DNA from: Calocera cornea HHB12733
Taxonomy: Eukaryota; Basidiomycota; Dacrymycetes; Dacrymycetales; Dacrymycetaceae
Length of the DNA: 64,000 bases
Assembly (NCBI GenBank): GCA_001632435.1
Contig: KV423968.1
Coordinates: 113,260 to 177,259, forward strand
Reading direction: 5' to 3'
Every line of letters starts with the position of its first letter. Position 1 is the stretch's first letter. The notes below the pieces were generated by a model, which saw only the letters and a list, made by a program, of their open reading frames with translations, made no database searches and was not told the DNA's origin. The translations under genes were made by a program, and so were the position numbers. This document shows, piece by piece, positions 52,550 to 63,958 of the stretch.

Positions 52550-54914
52550 TTATTGATGGGCCTGCAGGATAGCGTCAGATATGAAAGCTGCCTGGATGGC
52601 TTGCCCTCCGAAGTAGCGACCGTTGAGACCTTCGACTGCCTTTGAAGCGGCTTCAATCGTCTGAAACTTAACGTAGATCTCACCCTGAAGTGGACCCTCA
52701 GAGTCAATCGGAATGCAAAAACTGCGAGACTTACCTGCGAGTCCGGTTCCAGTTTGATGAAGTCGACAGGGCCGTACTTGTCTGCGCATTCTTGCTTGAC
52801 ATCGTCCGTGAGCTCCTTAGCCCAGTTGGGACCGTTATCAGCCGCCTCCCTTGTTACTCGGGGTCAGTTTTGACCATTTGATTATAGCATAGTGGCACTC
52901 ACTGTTCAGGCTCTCTGAACATGTTCCGAAGGAGCACCGATCTCGACTGCATGGCTACCTTGGGCAGGTTTGCCATGGGTCTGCGAAGGCAAGGTCAGGC
53001 AATGCATGCTTCTCACAAGCGAACCACGAACGTAGTAGTGGCCTTTGGCGGGTCGATCCTGGCAAGCTTTTGCATCAGTGCCTGTCGAGAGGCTGCGTTC
53101 AGGTTACCGCCTTTACAGTCGTCAGCAGTGGTGTGAGCAAGACAACACAATAACAAACCCCCGCTCTCGTCCAAGCTATCACTCTGCGATTGATAGCGAA
53201 TTGCACTGCCCTTTTCATGCACAGTGTTCACCTTGAGCTGCGGAGGTGCGTGAGATACGGAGCTAATAATGCACTAAATGAAGTACCTGTCGACCAGCCA
53301 GGTCGAAGCCATCCATCGCTTCGAGCGCCATTCTGGCATCTTCGGATCGTTTGTATCTGTTGAAGATGAGTGAAGGGCTAACGCGAAGCGTTGTTTGGCG
53401 CTTACTGAACAAAGGCGAACCCTTTACTCCTGCCCGTTAGCGGATCCCTATGCAAATCAACAAACTCGAGTTCTCCGAACGGTTCAAAGACCTGTTTGAC
53501 GTCGCTTTCAGTCAGATTGAAGTGAAGGGAACCGACGTAAAGCCTGGATGATATCAGCGATAATGTACAAACGATCCGGTGAATAGCTTACTGCATAGAT
53601 CCAGGCAGGGGAGCAGTGACGCCGGGCGGAAGATGCATGGAGCTACCGCTGGCTGCGACTTTGTTCCTTTCCGACTCCGTCAGCTGAACCATAATAGGCA
53701 GGCCCATGACAATCGTCCCAGTGAGAGCAATAGCGCGAGAGACCATATCGATGGAGCTGAGCTCGACATATGCGATCCTAACGGCGATAAGAGTCTGCCC
53801 TGGAAGCGGAGCGATCATGCTCACCCTTTTGAACGCCTCGAGACGCGATCTGTGACAATCCGAACATCCCTCACAGAGCCCTCTCCGAGCTTCTCTTCAA
53901 AGAAGTAGCCGAGATCCCTTGCAGTGAGGCGAGCAGCGAGCTGTGACACGAAGACAGACCTCATTTCAGAGTCCTCCGTGTTCTCTGGCTCGGGCGGAGG
54001 TTGTGGAATCTCGTAGTTGGGAGACGATCGCCTGCATCACTGTCAGTCAGCCGCGTAGATACATGACTATATGCAGTTACTGACCTGCGCGCCGGCGGGG
54101 GCGAGCGAGGGGGCCTGGGTCCTGGCTCGTCTCTGTCACGCGAGACTCGTCGCTCGACAGCCATGGGGCGTGGAGGGCTTCCAGGCTCGCCGGGAATATA
54201 CGTGTCAGCTTCGATAGACCTTGGACCGCGCCTTCGGGGAGACGGGCCTCGACGGGGAGAATCCTTGAATCGATCTCTCGGAACGGAGCTACGTTCACGA
54301 TCGAGATCTGGACTGCGGCGACGCTCCCGCCTACGTTCACGGTCGTGATCAGGTTCGTCGACATCCATGTCACCGTCGCGGCGCCTCTCTCGGCGACGAT
54401 CTCTCTCAGATCCACGGCGACTGCTAGTCTCGCTCTTCGCATCGCGACTCTTGGTATCCATGTCCTCGTCTAGATCGCGTTCACGAGTCCTGCCGGATGC
54501 AGCTCCCATAATGGACAGGCCAGACTTGGAAACCTCCGAACCTGCTTCCGTGCTGACTCGAGAGCGTTCAGGACGAGGACTGGGTTCCTCGGCCTCGGAC
54601 CGCTTGCGGTGGCGAAATTCGCGATCGCGGTCACGGTCTGAATGCCGGTCAGAGGGTCGATCTCTGTCTCTGTCCCTCTCACGATGCCGTTCCGACCGTT
54701 CCTTGTCGCGGTCCCGCTCACGGTCCCGCTCTCTGTCGCCACGCCGTTCCTTCTCCCTGTCCCTTTCATGACGGTCGGACCTATCCTTCTCACGCCTTTC
54801 GCGATCCCTGTCACGGGAGCGAGAGCGATGGCGCTTCTCCTTGCGCTCTTTTCGGTCATCAAGGTCCTCCTCAGGGGAGCGGGGGCGCTTGGACCTGGAA
54901 ACAAGTGAGCTCAT
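52550..54914 (-). CDS. RBM39/Rsd1-like splicing factor (RS domain, RRMs, UHM)
   Basis: Nuclear splicing factor of the U2AF65-related CAPER/RBM39 family (Rsd1 in fission yeast). Ten exons (54914..54085, 54031..53825, 53777..53592, 53543..53406, 53356..53287, 53237..53159, 53110..53017, 52980..52903, 52849..52735, 52684..52550) give 643 residues. Residues 1-280 are an Arg/Asp/Glu/Ser-rich RS-like domain ([19 protein letters not shown] type). RRM1 starts [20 protein letters not shown] with RNP-like SKGIAYVEL; RRM2 has [20 protein letters not shown] and SKGFAFVQY; the C-terminal UHM-type RRM has [28 protein letters not shown] and [14 protein letters not shown]. The 48-nt intron 6 is a multiple of three and could be retained. 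Confidence 0.92.
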
Positions 54915-55275
54915 AGATCACATCGGCCCATGACGGCTTTTACCTCGAGTCGGAATGACCGTTGGTTGCAGTGGGCGACTCCATGATACAATGTATGTCA
55001 AAGTGATGTAGAGCTATGCGAGATTTGCGGAGGTGACAGCAGCTGTGGTGATACACGAAGGATTGGTGAGAGCCGTAACCCTATGTCGATGAGTTGGCGT
55101 GCGGCGAAAGATGAATTTTGCCTCCGTGTGGGGAGGGGCTAGCTCGCCTTCACTTAGGGCCGGTTGTGATGATGCAACGATGAACCTGCATGTCATTGGA
55201 GAACAGCAGCTAATAGTACAGTGTGACACGAAAGAGAATGGGTATCTATGATCTGGTCACACGGAGACCTCGCGC
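54915..55275. other. Spacer between splicing-factor start and PEX16 stop
   Basis: 361 bp, tandem orientation on the minus strand. No gene or distinct motif recognised. Confidence 0.4.
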
Positions 55276-56586
55276 TTAAGTAGCGGTATCTAGGTGCATC
55301 AGAAGTCAGCACAGAGCGGAACGGCAAATGATGCAGACACATACAGTAATAGTATTCATCGATCAACGGAACCCAGTCTCGCACAAGAGCGCTCAGCAAG
55401 TTGACAAGCGGAATATTCTCGGTTCTCATAGCGAAGCCCTCTAGTCGAGGTCTAAAGCAGGGTGATCAGCACTGTTCTAAGATGTCGAATGGCAACCTAC
55501 CTCGTGAAATCTCGCCACACGGGCCCCTTGAACAGATATAGCGCAAGCTGTCGATCGCGCCTCGAGTACTCATTGGCAAGAATCTCGCTGGACGCGGAGA
55601 ACGGCAGTGTGGATGGTCGCAGACGCCGCGAGAGGAAGTCCAAGAACAAAGAAACCAGATAAGGAAGGGATGGAGACTTGGAATAGGTCAGAGAAAGGAC
55701 TAGGGGCCATGTGAGTCTGGAGAATCATTGTAGACTTGGCTGTATGCGCACCATAGATGAGTGGACGCAGAATTGAGACGATCTCGGACAAGGCAGCCGT
55801 GCCTGAGACCTTGGGTACCAGCGCTCGTGCCTCTCGGACGGCGGTGACCTTGAGCGCCTTTGGGAGGAGGTAACCATTGATATCAGCAGCCTGCGCAGGT
55901 GTGACAGGGAGCTTGTTGGCCGCAACACGGTTGTTCTGGAGATGCGCTGGCGTCTCGATCGGCGCGGGCAGCTCGGGCTTCGCATTGTAGATGTCGTCCG
56001 GCATCTGGATGTCACGTTCGGGGAGCAGGGGGCTGATGATCGGCCTCGATGTAACCCGCAGCAAGACCAGTCGGAGGACGGCCCTGCGATCCCAACGTCA
56101 ATGGGACGACAGCCGTATGCATGGAAGAAACTGACTTGAGGAATTCCAACCCGACCACACCTCTCCACGCGCCCTGCTTACCGTATTTCCTCCGGAGTAA
56201 CATCTCGATCACGAGCTCGCAATGCCGCACTGCCTCGAGACTTCTTGCCGCCCACTTGTAAATCGCGCTCTTGTCGCTCCAAGCCCGCGTGTATCGCATA
56301 TGCGGGGTCGGCGGTATGACCGGCTTCTTGTCTTTCGCCAGAGAAGTCAACAGTGTATCATGATACAACGACACCATATTCAAGCTAGCCGCAACTGCAG
56401 CCTCCGTATCAGCAGGCCACTCAACAATGTCCGTGGTGCAGGCTCACGGCTCTCTGATGCTAATTCCGCATCCTTGAATCGCCCAGGGAGGAACCACGTC
56501 AGCGACCGTAGCGAGCTTTCGATCGTAGAAATCGCCGATAGATGGGAGACCAGAAAGGACTCGTACGCGGCGACTGGTGAGCTCAT
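55276..56586 (-). CDS. PEX16: Peroxin-16
   Basis: Integral membrane protein that, with Pex3 and Pex19, inserts peroxisomal membrane proteins. Six exons (56586..56448, 56394..56136, 56083..55752, 55699..55501, 55451..55345, 55289..55276) give 349 residues. Family landmarks, several crossing introns: TWFLPGRFKDAELASESLAA, LNMVSLYHDTLL, ELVIEMLLRRKYG, WRGVVGLEFLKAVLRLVLLR, PLIYVLSLTYSKSPSLPYLV, SLFLDFLSRRLR, EILANEYSRRDRQLALYLFK, GPVWRDFTRPRLEGF and the C-terminal VPLIDEYYYY. The last exon codes only five residues. It is divergent from LSM1, with under 200 bp between start codons. Confidence 0.93.
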
Positions 56587-56782
56587 CTTGACCAGTAGGG
56601 TTGGTGCAGAAGGTGTTGATCTGCAAAGAGTCGTGAAGAGATGCACCCCTGGGGTTGCGTGTGCGCGTGATTGCAGTGAGGCGGGAAATGCTCCCGTTCT
56701 CAGGGTTTCGCGTTCGAGGCGGGGTTGGACGTCGAGCAAGCCCTCGCCGACGTTCACTAGGGCAAGGCGCTCTGGTTATCCT
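56587..56782. promoter_or_regulatory. Shared divergent promoter of PEX16 and LSM1
   Basis: A 196-bp spacer between divergent start codons, so the two core promoters must overlap or abut. No TATA box was identified; assigned by position. Confidence 0.45.
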
Positions 56783-57360
56783 ATGGATTCACTAATACCG
56801 TTCACTACATCAGGGTCTTTGGTAGACTGTGTCGACAGTGAGCCCTTTTCAGATGTTCTTCCCTCCATGCGTTGACATTCTGTCGCAGAGAAGGTGCTCA
56901 TCGTTCTTCGTGACGGCCGCAAGCTCGTCGGTGTCCTGCGCTCGTACGACCAATTTGGTACTGGACTCTAACTCATCCGCGAGTGGTTACTGATCCAACC
57001 GGTGATGCTGCTATTTATCAGCCAACCTGGTACTAGAAGACTCGTATGAGCGCATCTTCCATGGACTGGAGTACGCAGATGTTTGGAAAGGCGTGTTCGT
57101 GATTCGTGGAGAGAATGTGGTATTGCTGGGAGAGATCGTATGTTCTACTATCTCGTCTGAGATCCCAGAATGAAGCTCACGGCGTTGAATAGGACTTGGA
57201 TTTGGAAGACGAAGTGCCGCTCATACAGGTGCCCTTACAACAGATCCTGCCGCTACACAACGCAGAGAACGACGCGAGGAAGAAGAGCGAAGTCGAGAAA
57301 GGGAAGATCCTCATGAAGCACGGCTTTGTGAAGGAAGGAGGGGAAGGTGATGGATACTGA
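56783..57360 (+). CDS. LSM1: Sm-like protein Lsm1, cytoplasmic mRNA decay
   Basis: Defining subunit of the cytoplasmic Lsm1-7/Pat1 ring that binds oligoadenylated mRNA 3' ends and activates decapping. Four exons (56783..56837, 56889..56957, 57022..57137, 57193..57360) give 135 residues. The Sm1 motif reads CVDKKVLIVLRDGRKLVGVL then RSYDQFANLVLEDSYERI (across introns 1 and 2), and the Sm2 motif reads KGVFVIRGENVVLLGEIDLD (across intron 3). The N-terminal FTTSGSLVDCVD and the charged C-terminal helix (NAENDARKKSEVEKGKIL) separate it from Lsm8. Confidence 0.95.
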
Positions 57361-58289
57361 GCGTCATCCTTCTTGATGTTCGGACTCGGGCGGAGACGAA
57401 GGATGTGGTACGGGCTTTCCCAAACGATGCCAAGACCGCTTGGCTTCACGACATCTTCTGTTGTAACAGAAGGGTTGTGAGAGGTCCGACGCGTACCACG
57501 CCATGGGCAGGCAGCGTGAGCGGAGACATACCCTGGGAGGGTACACTGATATGGGCAAACTCTGCATGCATTGTAACCGTCGAGGTTTCCCCACCCACCA
57601 CCAGTGATTGTAGCAGACTGTAATTTGTGCCAAGTACGACCAGCGATTCGTGCTGCATGCAAGATTAGCTGCGTACACCATCTGAAGATGAAACTGCATC
57701 ATAGGCTGTGCCCCACTATGATGGGTGAAATCTGGGTTCTGATGAAATTCTACAATGCACACAATCTCGAGGTACACAAAGCATTCCCCAAAGTCAGGGT
57801 AGATGGGTGAGAACAGGGCGCTTGCCACCCAAGCTGGATGCTCGCCGGCGGACTCGGAGGTTGCCTGTCTCTTCGAGCTAGTGTGGCATTGCATTAATCA
57901 GCAGGGTCTTTGTGAGCGCGTTGTGGAACGTCGATGAGGCCGAGAATGTATGAAGACGCGTCGAGGGCGGGGACACAAATGCCTCCGTCATGGTGCGGTT
58001 GCTAAGTAGATCGCCTGATTGGAACGCGGACACGAAAAAGGAAGCGGGCACAGAGACGCCCCCCCCCTCGCTCATCACACGCTTCCCGCGTTCCTGCCTG
58101 CCAAACTCTCCTTCGTACCTTCCCGCACCCGTCCCCCCTTCTTGTTATTGTCCGTGCCCATCTCCCCATTGCTCGACCCATCCCGGCCGACGTCCATTCC
58201 TTCACAAACAACACGCTCCCTACAACCCCTCTCTTCTTTGTTCTCCCGTCTCTTCTGTATACGCACCCACGCATCGGTACAACACCACC
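57361..58289. other. Intergenic region of about 930 bp with no supported gene
   Basis: Spacer between LSM1 and the coiled-coil gene, tandem orientation. A short minus-strand Met reading from 57990 (MTEAFVSPPSTRLHTFSASS, 37 codons in all) looks protein-like but no continuing exon or family was found. The last 200 bp are C/T-rich and probably the leader of the next gene. Confidence 0.4.
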
Positions 58290-61200
58290 ATGTCGCCCTC
58301 TACTCCATCCAAGCACCTGACTAGGGACGAGATTGCTGATGCTGCGCGTCACAAGGCAGGTCGAAGCAACCTCTCCTTGCACATTGGTCGCTAACGTGCC
58401 ATGGCCTTTCCCAGCTCATGACCTACAAGATGAAAACGACCGCTCCCCACGCAGCATCGCCTCCTCCCATGTCAAGGCCATCCTCAAGCATCACCACTCC
58501 CCGCAACAATCGTCACTCCCGTGGTCCCTCCCTCTCGTCCCCTGCGACCAACGTACAGCGTCATTCACCCCCTCTGACTGCCTCTACGCCCTCAAGTCGG
58601 CCTCCTTCGTCCCAAACCAGCTCCTCGCGTCCCCAATCTCATCACCGTCGCAATTCGTCCCTCTCCACGAGACGAGAGTCAAGGGAGATTATGGGTGCTT
58701 CTGCGCTGTCTCTTCCATCTTCTCCACAGACCAACAACGAGCAGCCGAGCGGGAGAGATGACGCATTGCGGGCTTTGGAGGGCCGTCGGCCGCTCAGCTT
58801 CGTGAAAGGCTTCGAGCAGGTTGTTGTCCCCGACTGGAAGACTCCGACGGTCGAAGCTCAATTCGACTGGCCTCCGTGTAAGCATATATCTACCCCCTTG
58901 ACATTCATCACTAAGACGACACAGCTTCAATACCGACGGCGGGAAACGGTGCATTTGGTTCTGCCTCACTTGCGGGCAAGCGAGACAGTTTCGGCAAGAA
59001 TCTCGTCGCTGTCGCAAGTCTGAAAGACCAGCTGCAGACCCTGCTGGAGGAAGAAGAAGAGGAGGACGACGAGTCAGGTGTGGGCAAGAAGATGCGCGCA
59101 ATTCCAGCTGCCGCTGCGCTACCGGCAAGTTCACCGCAACGCCAGAGGCCAACAAACTTTCGGCTGGAACCCTCTGCACCGATCTTACCAAGAAAAGTTG
59201 TGGCGGAGCAGGCAGCAGCCGCTCGTCTCCGGCCGCTGTCTCTCGCCGCGTCCTTGCCATCACCCGCTCTCACTCCGTCACCTCGATTGAACTCGCAGGG
59301 CATTGAGCCATCAACTCCCCCGCTTGGTGCTGGCGCATTCACCACATCTCCCGTCAAGTCTATGACTCCATCGACCCCGTCCGGCCCGGTTCTCCGTTCC
59401 CTGTCCCTCGCCTCTGCATCACTCACTCCTTCGCCGCCGACCCCTTCTGTCTCGCCTTCTGGTCAGTCCAACCTCTTCAACCCTCGGTCTGGGGCTGTAT
59501 CCTCCTCTGGATCCGCGGACAGCGTCAAGCAGATGCGGCGGATGAGCACGCTGTCGTACCGCAGCTCTCAGAGCTCATCAGGGGGCGGTCGGGCATCACC
59601 TGCCTTTTCTCTCGCCTCATCCGCTGCTATCGAACCAAGTGCACCCAAGCCGGTATCCCCAGTATCCCCAAACCAAGACCGTGCCCTGCAGCTGCAAATC
59701 ACATACCTGCAGCAAGAAAATGCCACTCTTTTAGGTCGCATCGCTGGCCTCGAGAAGTCGCTGCGCCAAAAAGAGAAGCAGGAAGATGCTTCCCAGCAGC
59801 TTAGAACCCGTGTGGGTGACTTGGAACACCAGGTCGAGATGCTGAAGAGCCGCCTGGAGGTCGAACACAAGGATGCAGTTTCTGCCAAAGAAGTTGCCCG
59901 CAGGCTGAGTGAGCGACTCTGGGAGTTGGAACGAATGCGCGACGCAGCACTGGCCAACTCTTCCAGCCCGACATCTCCATCTCTCCCGCACTCGAAGGGC
60001 ACGTCCGCGAGCTCGCCGCGCTCGCTCTTCTCGGGGCGCACGTCCGGTCCAAGCAGCTTCTGGGGCGGAAGTGTCGGCAATCAGAGCGTGGGCAGCATGA
60101 CGGATGTCGACGAGCCATGGGCTCCGCCGGCCGCAACTGGTGATTTGGGTGTCTTGCCAGAAGAGGACGAGAACGAGGAGCATGAAACAGCTCATCACGA
60201 AGACGAGGAGGAGGATACGCAGGAAGTGGACTCGACCCACCAAGTTGGCATCGAAGTTACTCTCCTGCCCGAGTCCACGGGTCTGGCGGACTGCGCGTCG
60301 CCGCCCTCGTCTGCTGGATCATCCGGTCGGGGCAGCATGTCCGCCTATTCTGTTTCAAACACGTCTACCTCCGAAGCAGAAGCTCAGAGCTTAGCGGTCC
60401 TCGAAGGAATGGCTTCTGAAGGCGACGCCTATCTCAACGCCGAACCTGTCGAGGATTGGGTGGGAGGGCTGCAGGAGGTCGAAGAAGATCAAGGAGAGCG
60501 GGCAGAGTCAGACGAGGCATACGGGTCGCTTCCAAACCCGTATGATGCACCGACTGTGACCCGACCTGAAGCACCCTCTGGTCTGCCTCAAACTCTGGCA
60601 CCTTTCTCAATGCCCGCTACTCCCATGACGCCGACAACGCCGACTCCGCGGACACCCACAGCGGCCTCAGTCCAGTCCTCATTCCCAGCACAACCTCCGA
60701 AGGCCATGGCGCCTGCCAGACACGCCAAGACAGCGTCACAGGCACAGATGATGTCTTGGAGGTTCCCCAGTGGTGCTGTGAAAACACTGAAGGCAAACGA
60801 TGACGACGAAACGGACAAGTTCTTCACCTTGGACGAGGAACTCCCTCCTAAGCCCGCGACCGGCCTGATCGGGAAGCCCATGGGTCGAAAGGAAAGACGG
60901 AAGAAGTCTATCATGCGTCCGTATTTGGGCGATGACGACTTTGACGACATCCAGATAGCCAACATCCCCATTGCCCCACACCCCTCCGTTCCGCTCCAGG
61001 TGGCGCCGTTGAAGGAAGCATCACAACTTCGACATATCGGTGCACCCGCACCCGTCAAGCCGCGCGCTTCGTCTCCCACTACCACCCCAGCACCGACTTG
61101 GTCGATGCGAACGCCATCGCCGCCCCGCGCTTCTTCCGACAGCTCGTCGAGCCGTATCCCTGTCCAGCCTCGCCAGTCCTCCGCGTCGTCCACGCCGCCC

Positions 61201-61512
61201 CCGTCCACAGGTTCCGGATTCTCGTTCACCAAGCTCACGTCCGTGTTCAGCTCTTGGGTGGCTCCCCCGCCGCCGCCCTCCCTTCCGCGCATCACTATCT
61301 CCTCTGTGCCTCAACGACCTTCACAACCCGCACAGTACTATGCCCCTGCTGACTCGCCCAGGGCATCGTCATCTCGTGTGACCCGGACAGTCTTGCCCGC
61401 GCGTGCCGTAGGAAGGGACGCTCAGCCGACGCCTGTACCATCCCCCTTGGAAAAGCTCGACTTTCGAAGTGGCGGATGTCGGCACTGCGAGGCCCAAGTG
61501 ATCGAGCTTTAA
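58290..61512 (+). CDS. Large Ser/Pro-rich coiled-coil protein of unknown function
   Basis: Not assigned to a family. Model: 58290..58355, 58415..58877, 58925..61512, about 1038 residues. Visible: a short charged start (KHLTRDEIADAARHK), a basic Ser/Pro/Thr-rich stretch, a conserved-looking block RRPLSFVKGFEQVVVPDWKT (about residues 150-180), an acidic helix (LQTLLEEEEEEDDESG), more Ser/Pro sequence, one strong coiled coil of about 90 residues near 410-500 (LQLQITYLQQENATLLGRIA, LEHQVEMLKSRLEVEHKDAV), an acidic middle, and a late block SQAQMMSWRFPSGAVKTLKA. Mostly disordered, so probably a scaffold. The first intron would use a GC donor (AAG|GCAGGT); a GT donor four bases on with an acceptor near 58454 is an alternative. 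Confidence 0.7.
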
Positions 61513-61961
61513 CCGCACACAATCCAGTGCGAAGGACTCTGCGATGCCTATACCAACCATATATATCTTCTATAGGACACGACCATTTCCACCCTTCTGC
61601 CATTCTTCGCGTCGTCGTCCTCTCTTCGTTTGCGTACATGCACCTTGATGTTTCCCTAGTGATGCCATTCACGTTGCAGTAACGCATCACGTCCCCTCTT
61701 TTATTCCAGAAGTACAGTTGATGTAGTATTGTCTACCAACATGTAAAACTCTCACGACTCGAATGGATATCTGCGATATTCGGATCCCCTTGATTAACAA
61801 TTTGATGTTGAACCACCACCCCGTTGTGGAACGGATGCGTCGTCGCACCATGCCAGCTAGGGTTTATAACATTCCAGTCTCTACGCTGCTGTCCATGATA
61901 ACCCTGGCACACCAAGTCAGGGTTTTGTGCTACTTTGGGGCAACCCTAACCCAGACCTCCT

Positions 61962-61995
61962 ATAGTGACTTCATGGTTGGTTAGGGTAAGAGTTG
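61962..61995 (+). repeat. Direct repeat R1, left copy
   Basis: CTATAGTGACTTCATGGTTG continuing through GTTAGGGTAAGAGTTGT; the same string with two changes occurs at 63335-63370, about 1.37 kb to the right. It encodes the C-terminal FMVG and stop of a short plus-strand open frame, as the right copy does. Confidence 0.8.
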
Positions 61996-62227
61996 TTGTG
62001 AGGGCACACGGTAACCCTACAAGGCCGCCAAGAGTAGACAGAGATTGGAGTCAATGGTAGAGCAATAGAGTAAGTCAGGTGGGCAAGGATCTATAGCCGA
62101 TTTGAGCATGGTCAGGGTTAGACTTAGACCCGAAAAGGGCCTGTTACATGTGAACATCACTAAAATGCATCCGCATATGGGCCCTGAAGGAGAACCACGC
62201 AAACCACCGGTCTCACTTTTAACGCGG

Positions 62228-62495
62228 AATGATTCTATAGGGCTGTCACCTTTGTAGGCCCTAGGGTTGCAGGTACAAAAGGGTGGGTGACGGGTACAAG
62301 ACGCGGGGTAGGAGGTAGACCCTGACGGACCCTAGGCTTGGCACGGAGCTCCCGCGCAGGAGCAGCGTGAGACGGGATGGGACTGGGCTCACGCTCCTCC
62401 TGCACAGGAGGAGTGTGAGATAGTAGTCACGGGGGTCTAGGAAAGGAAGAGCATGAAATGATTTAATAGGGGGTTTACCTTTGTAGGCCCTAAGC
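62228..62495. repeat. Paired 39-bp direct repeats enclosing an inverted repeat
   Basis: Copy 1 (62228-62266) and copy 2 (62457-62495) share AATGATT, ATAGGG and ACCTTTGTAGGCCCTA in register. Between them, 62354-62371 and 62388-62405 form an 18-bp inverted repeat with two mismatches (GCGCAGGAGCAGCGTGAG against its complement), and a third partial copy follows at 62406-62421. Confidence 0.7.
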
Positions 62496-62626
62496 AGTGC
62501 ACCGTCCACCAATGGGGCAATGGAGGCTCCGCCCCGTCCCGGCCCATACCTTGCTTTCCTCACCTCCCTGCCTGTCCTCTCATTTTCCGTCATGCTGCTT
62601 TTGCACTCACCATCAATGTCAGTGCC

Positions 62627-63358
62627 ATGGATTCCATCAACCTTAGTGCTGTTCAAGTCGATCTCCTCCCTAACAATCTGCTTGACGCGTGGACCCAAAT
62701 TGCCACTTGCAATCTGTGGAACGACTCCTTCTGGGCTGCTCATGAGCTCTATTCTGTGACCCTCATGTATGGTGAGAATAGTCCTTTTACACTGGACTCC
62801 CCGGGTGGCTTCAATAGCCTGGAGAGCCAGATCAGCACGGAACACAACTGGGCACTCATCGATTGCTATGTGGTTGCGCTTGCTTATGTTCAGTAGTAAG
62901 ACCCCATCCAATACCATCCAGTTCCAAGCTAGCCTCTCACCCGGCTCAGTGCTTCTTATGCCAGCCAACCTGTGCCCGTGGTTGGTGACCGCGCCGGCAT
63001 AACCTGCCAGTTCACCGATGAAGAGGATCGCGTCCACAAGCACGATATCTACCCTGTTGCTTTTTCCGAGGACCTTTGCAATGTCCAGGCGCGCGGCCTG
63101 CCAAACTTCCTTGCGAAGCGTCTCGTGACCCTCAACACGACTCATTCCCAGGAGGACAACACAGAGCCTCCGTTACGTGGTATTCGCTATCAAGGGTATG
63201 GTTCGGACAAGACGGTCTATTGCCACACTCCGCCGGAGCACGACACTTTATTGGGTGAAGAAACGGCGTGTCTTGTTGCTTGTGGCACCACAGGCTCTCA
63301 CGTGATGAAGCAGGATCGGTTCATCCGCAGGATCTATAGTGTTTTCATGGTTGGTTAG
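62627..63358 (+). pseudogene. Interrupted reading frame of unknown family
   Basis: Two open pieces lie in the same frame: 62627-62896 (begins MDSINLSAVQVDLLPNNLLD) and about 62972-63358 (contains GITCQFTDEEDRVHKHDIYP and ends FMVG at the right copy of repeat R1). They are separated by TAG, TAA and a further TAG codon. The composition is protein-like but I recognise no family. It may be a decayed member of a repeated gene family, or an intact gene with an unrecognised intron near 62890-62940. Confidence 0.35.
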
Positions 63359-63370
63359 GGTAAGAGTTGT
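63335..63370 (+). repeat. Direct repeat R1, right copy
   Basis: CTATAGTGTTTTCATGGTTG continuing through GTTAGGGTAAGAGTTGT; near-identical to 61962-61995. It contains the stop codon of the interrupted frame upstream. Confidence 0.8.
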
Positions 63371-63400
63371 GGGTCTGGGCTGATTTCAGGTCTGAAATAC

Positions 63401-63469
63401 GTAAAGTCGTTCCCACAAGTTTACGTATTAGCCTCATCAGCAGATGTAAACTCGTGGAAACGACTTCAC
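63401..63469. repeat. Long hairpin: 24-bp inverted repeat
   Basis: Left arm 63401-63424 (GTAAAGTCGTTCCCACAAGT then TTAC) and right arm 63446-63469 are complementary at 21 of 24 positions, with a 21-nt loop. A related GTCGTTTCCACAA word recurs at about 63799-63811. Confidence 0.8.
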
Positions 63470-63760
63470 GCATGGCCAATATGAACACATCTGAATAGCT
63501 TTAGACTATTTAGTGCACCTCTGCTGGTCTTTTCACGCCCTTTTCTTCATTAACACCCATTGTGTATACTTGGTTACAGCAAGTATCTGATATACTGGGA
63601 AGGCGGTTGACACCATGTCCACTCATAGCATGTTGAAGCTAGTATTGGAGCTTGGTGGTTGAGCACGGTCCCCACTTTATGTGAACCTTAGACTCCCCGC
63701 CCTTGGAAGCCCCGCCTCCTCTTCTCTCCTTCCACACGTATTAACACTAAGCGCTGCACA

Positions 63761-63785
63761 GGGTCCAAATGGGGCATTTGGACCC
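63761..63785. repeat. Perfect 11-bp hairpin
   Basis: GGGTCCAAATG (63761-63771) pairs perfectly with CATTTGGACCC (63775-63785) around a 3-nt loop. Confidence 0.85.
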
Positions 63786-63841
63786 CCCCAGCACGGACGT
63801 CGTTTCCACAACGAATAAGTATTATTATTCAAAATAAAAGA

Positions 63842-63862
63842 GTGCGCCCGGTAGGGGCGCAT
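63842..63862. repeat. GC-rich hairpin
   Basis: TGCGCCC and GGGCGCA arms around a short GGTAG-type loop, in the GTGCGCCCGGTAGGGGCGCA stretch. Confidence 0.75.
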
Positions 63863-63914
63863 CTCACCGTTACAGAACGCGAAGAAAAAAAGAAAGTAAT
63901 AATACCATTGTTGA

Positions 63915-63943
63915 GATACGCGTCCCGTCGGGGGACGCGTATC
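63915..63943. repeat. Perfect 12-bp GC-rich hairpin
   Basis: GATACGCGTCCC pairs perfectly with GGGACGCGTATC around a short GTCGG loop; both arms carry an MluI-like ACGCGT core. Confidence 0.85.
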
Positions 63944-63958
63944 CAACGTTTTGGCCGT

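Larger units (their letters stand above)
61513..62626. other. Repeat-containing non-coding region
   Basis: After the coiled-coil gene's 3' UTR, the sequence changes character. It holds the first copy of a ~40-bp direct repeat (61962-61995), two copies of a ~39-bp repeat (62228-62266, 62457-62495), an 18-bp inverted repeat (62354-62405) and many AGGGTT/AACCCT words. No complete gene recognised. An 885-nt minus-strand open frame (62261-63145) exists but has no family content. Confidence 0.5.

Noticed and set aside
57880..57990. Minus-strand 37-codon Met reading (MTEAFVSPP...)
   Set aside because: Protein-like but too short, with no good donor and no continuing exon found.
62261..63145. 294-codon minus-strand open frame
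   Set aside because: It reads through both 39-bp repeats and the inverted repeat and opposes a more protein-like plus-strand frame; no family was recognised. A transposon protein cannot be ruled out without a search.
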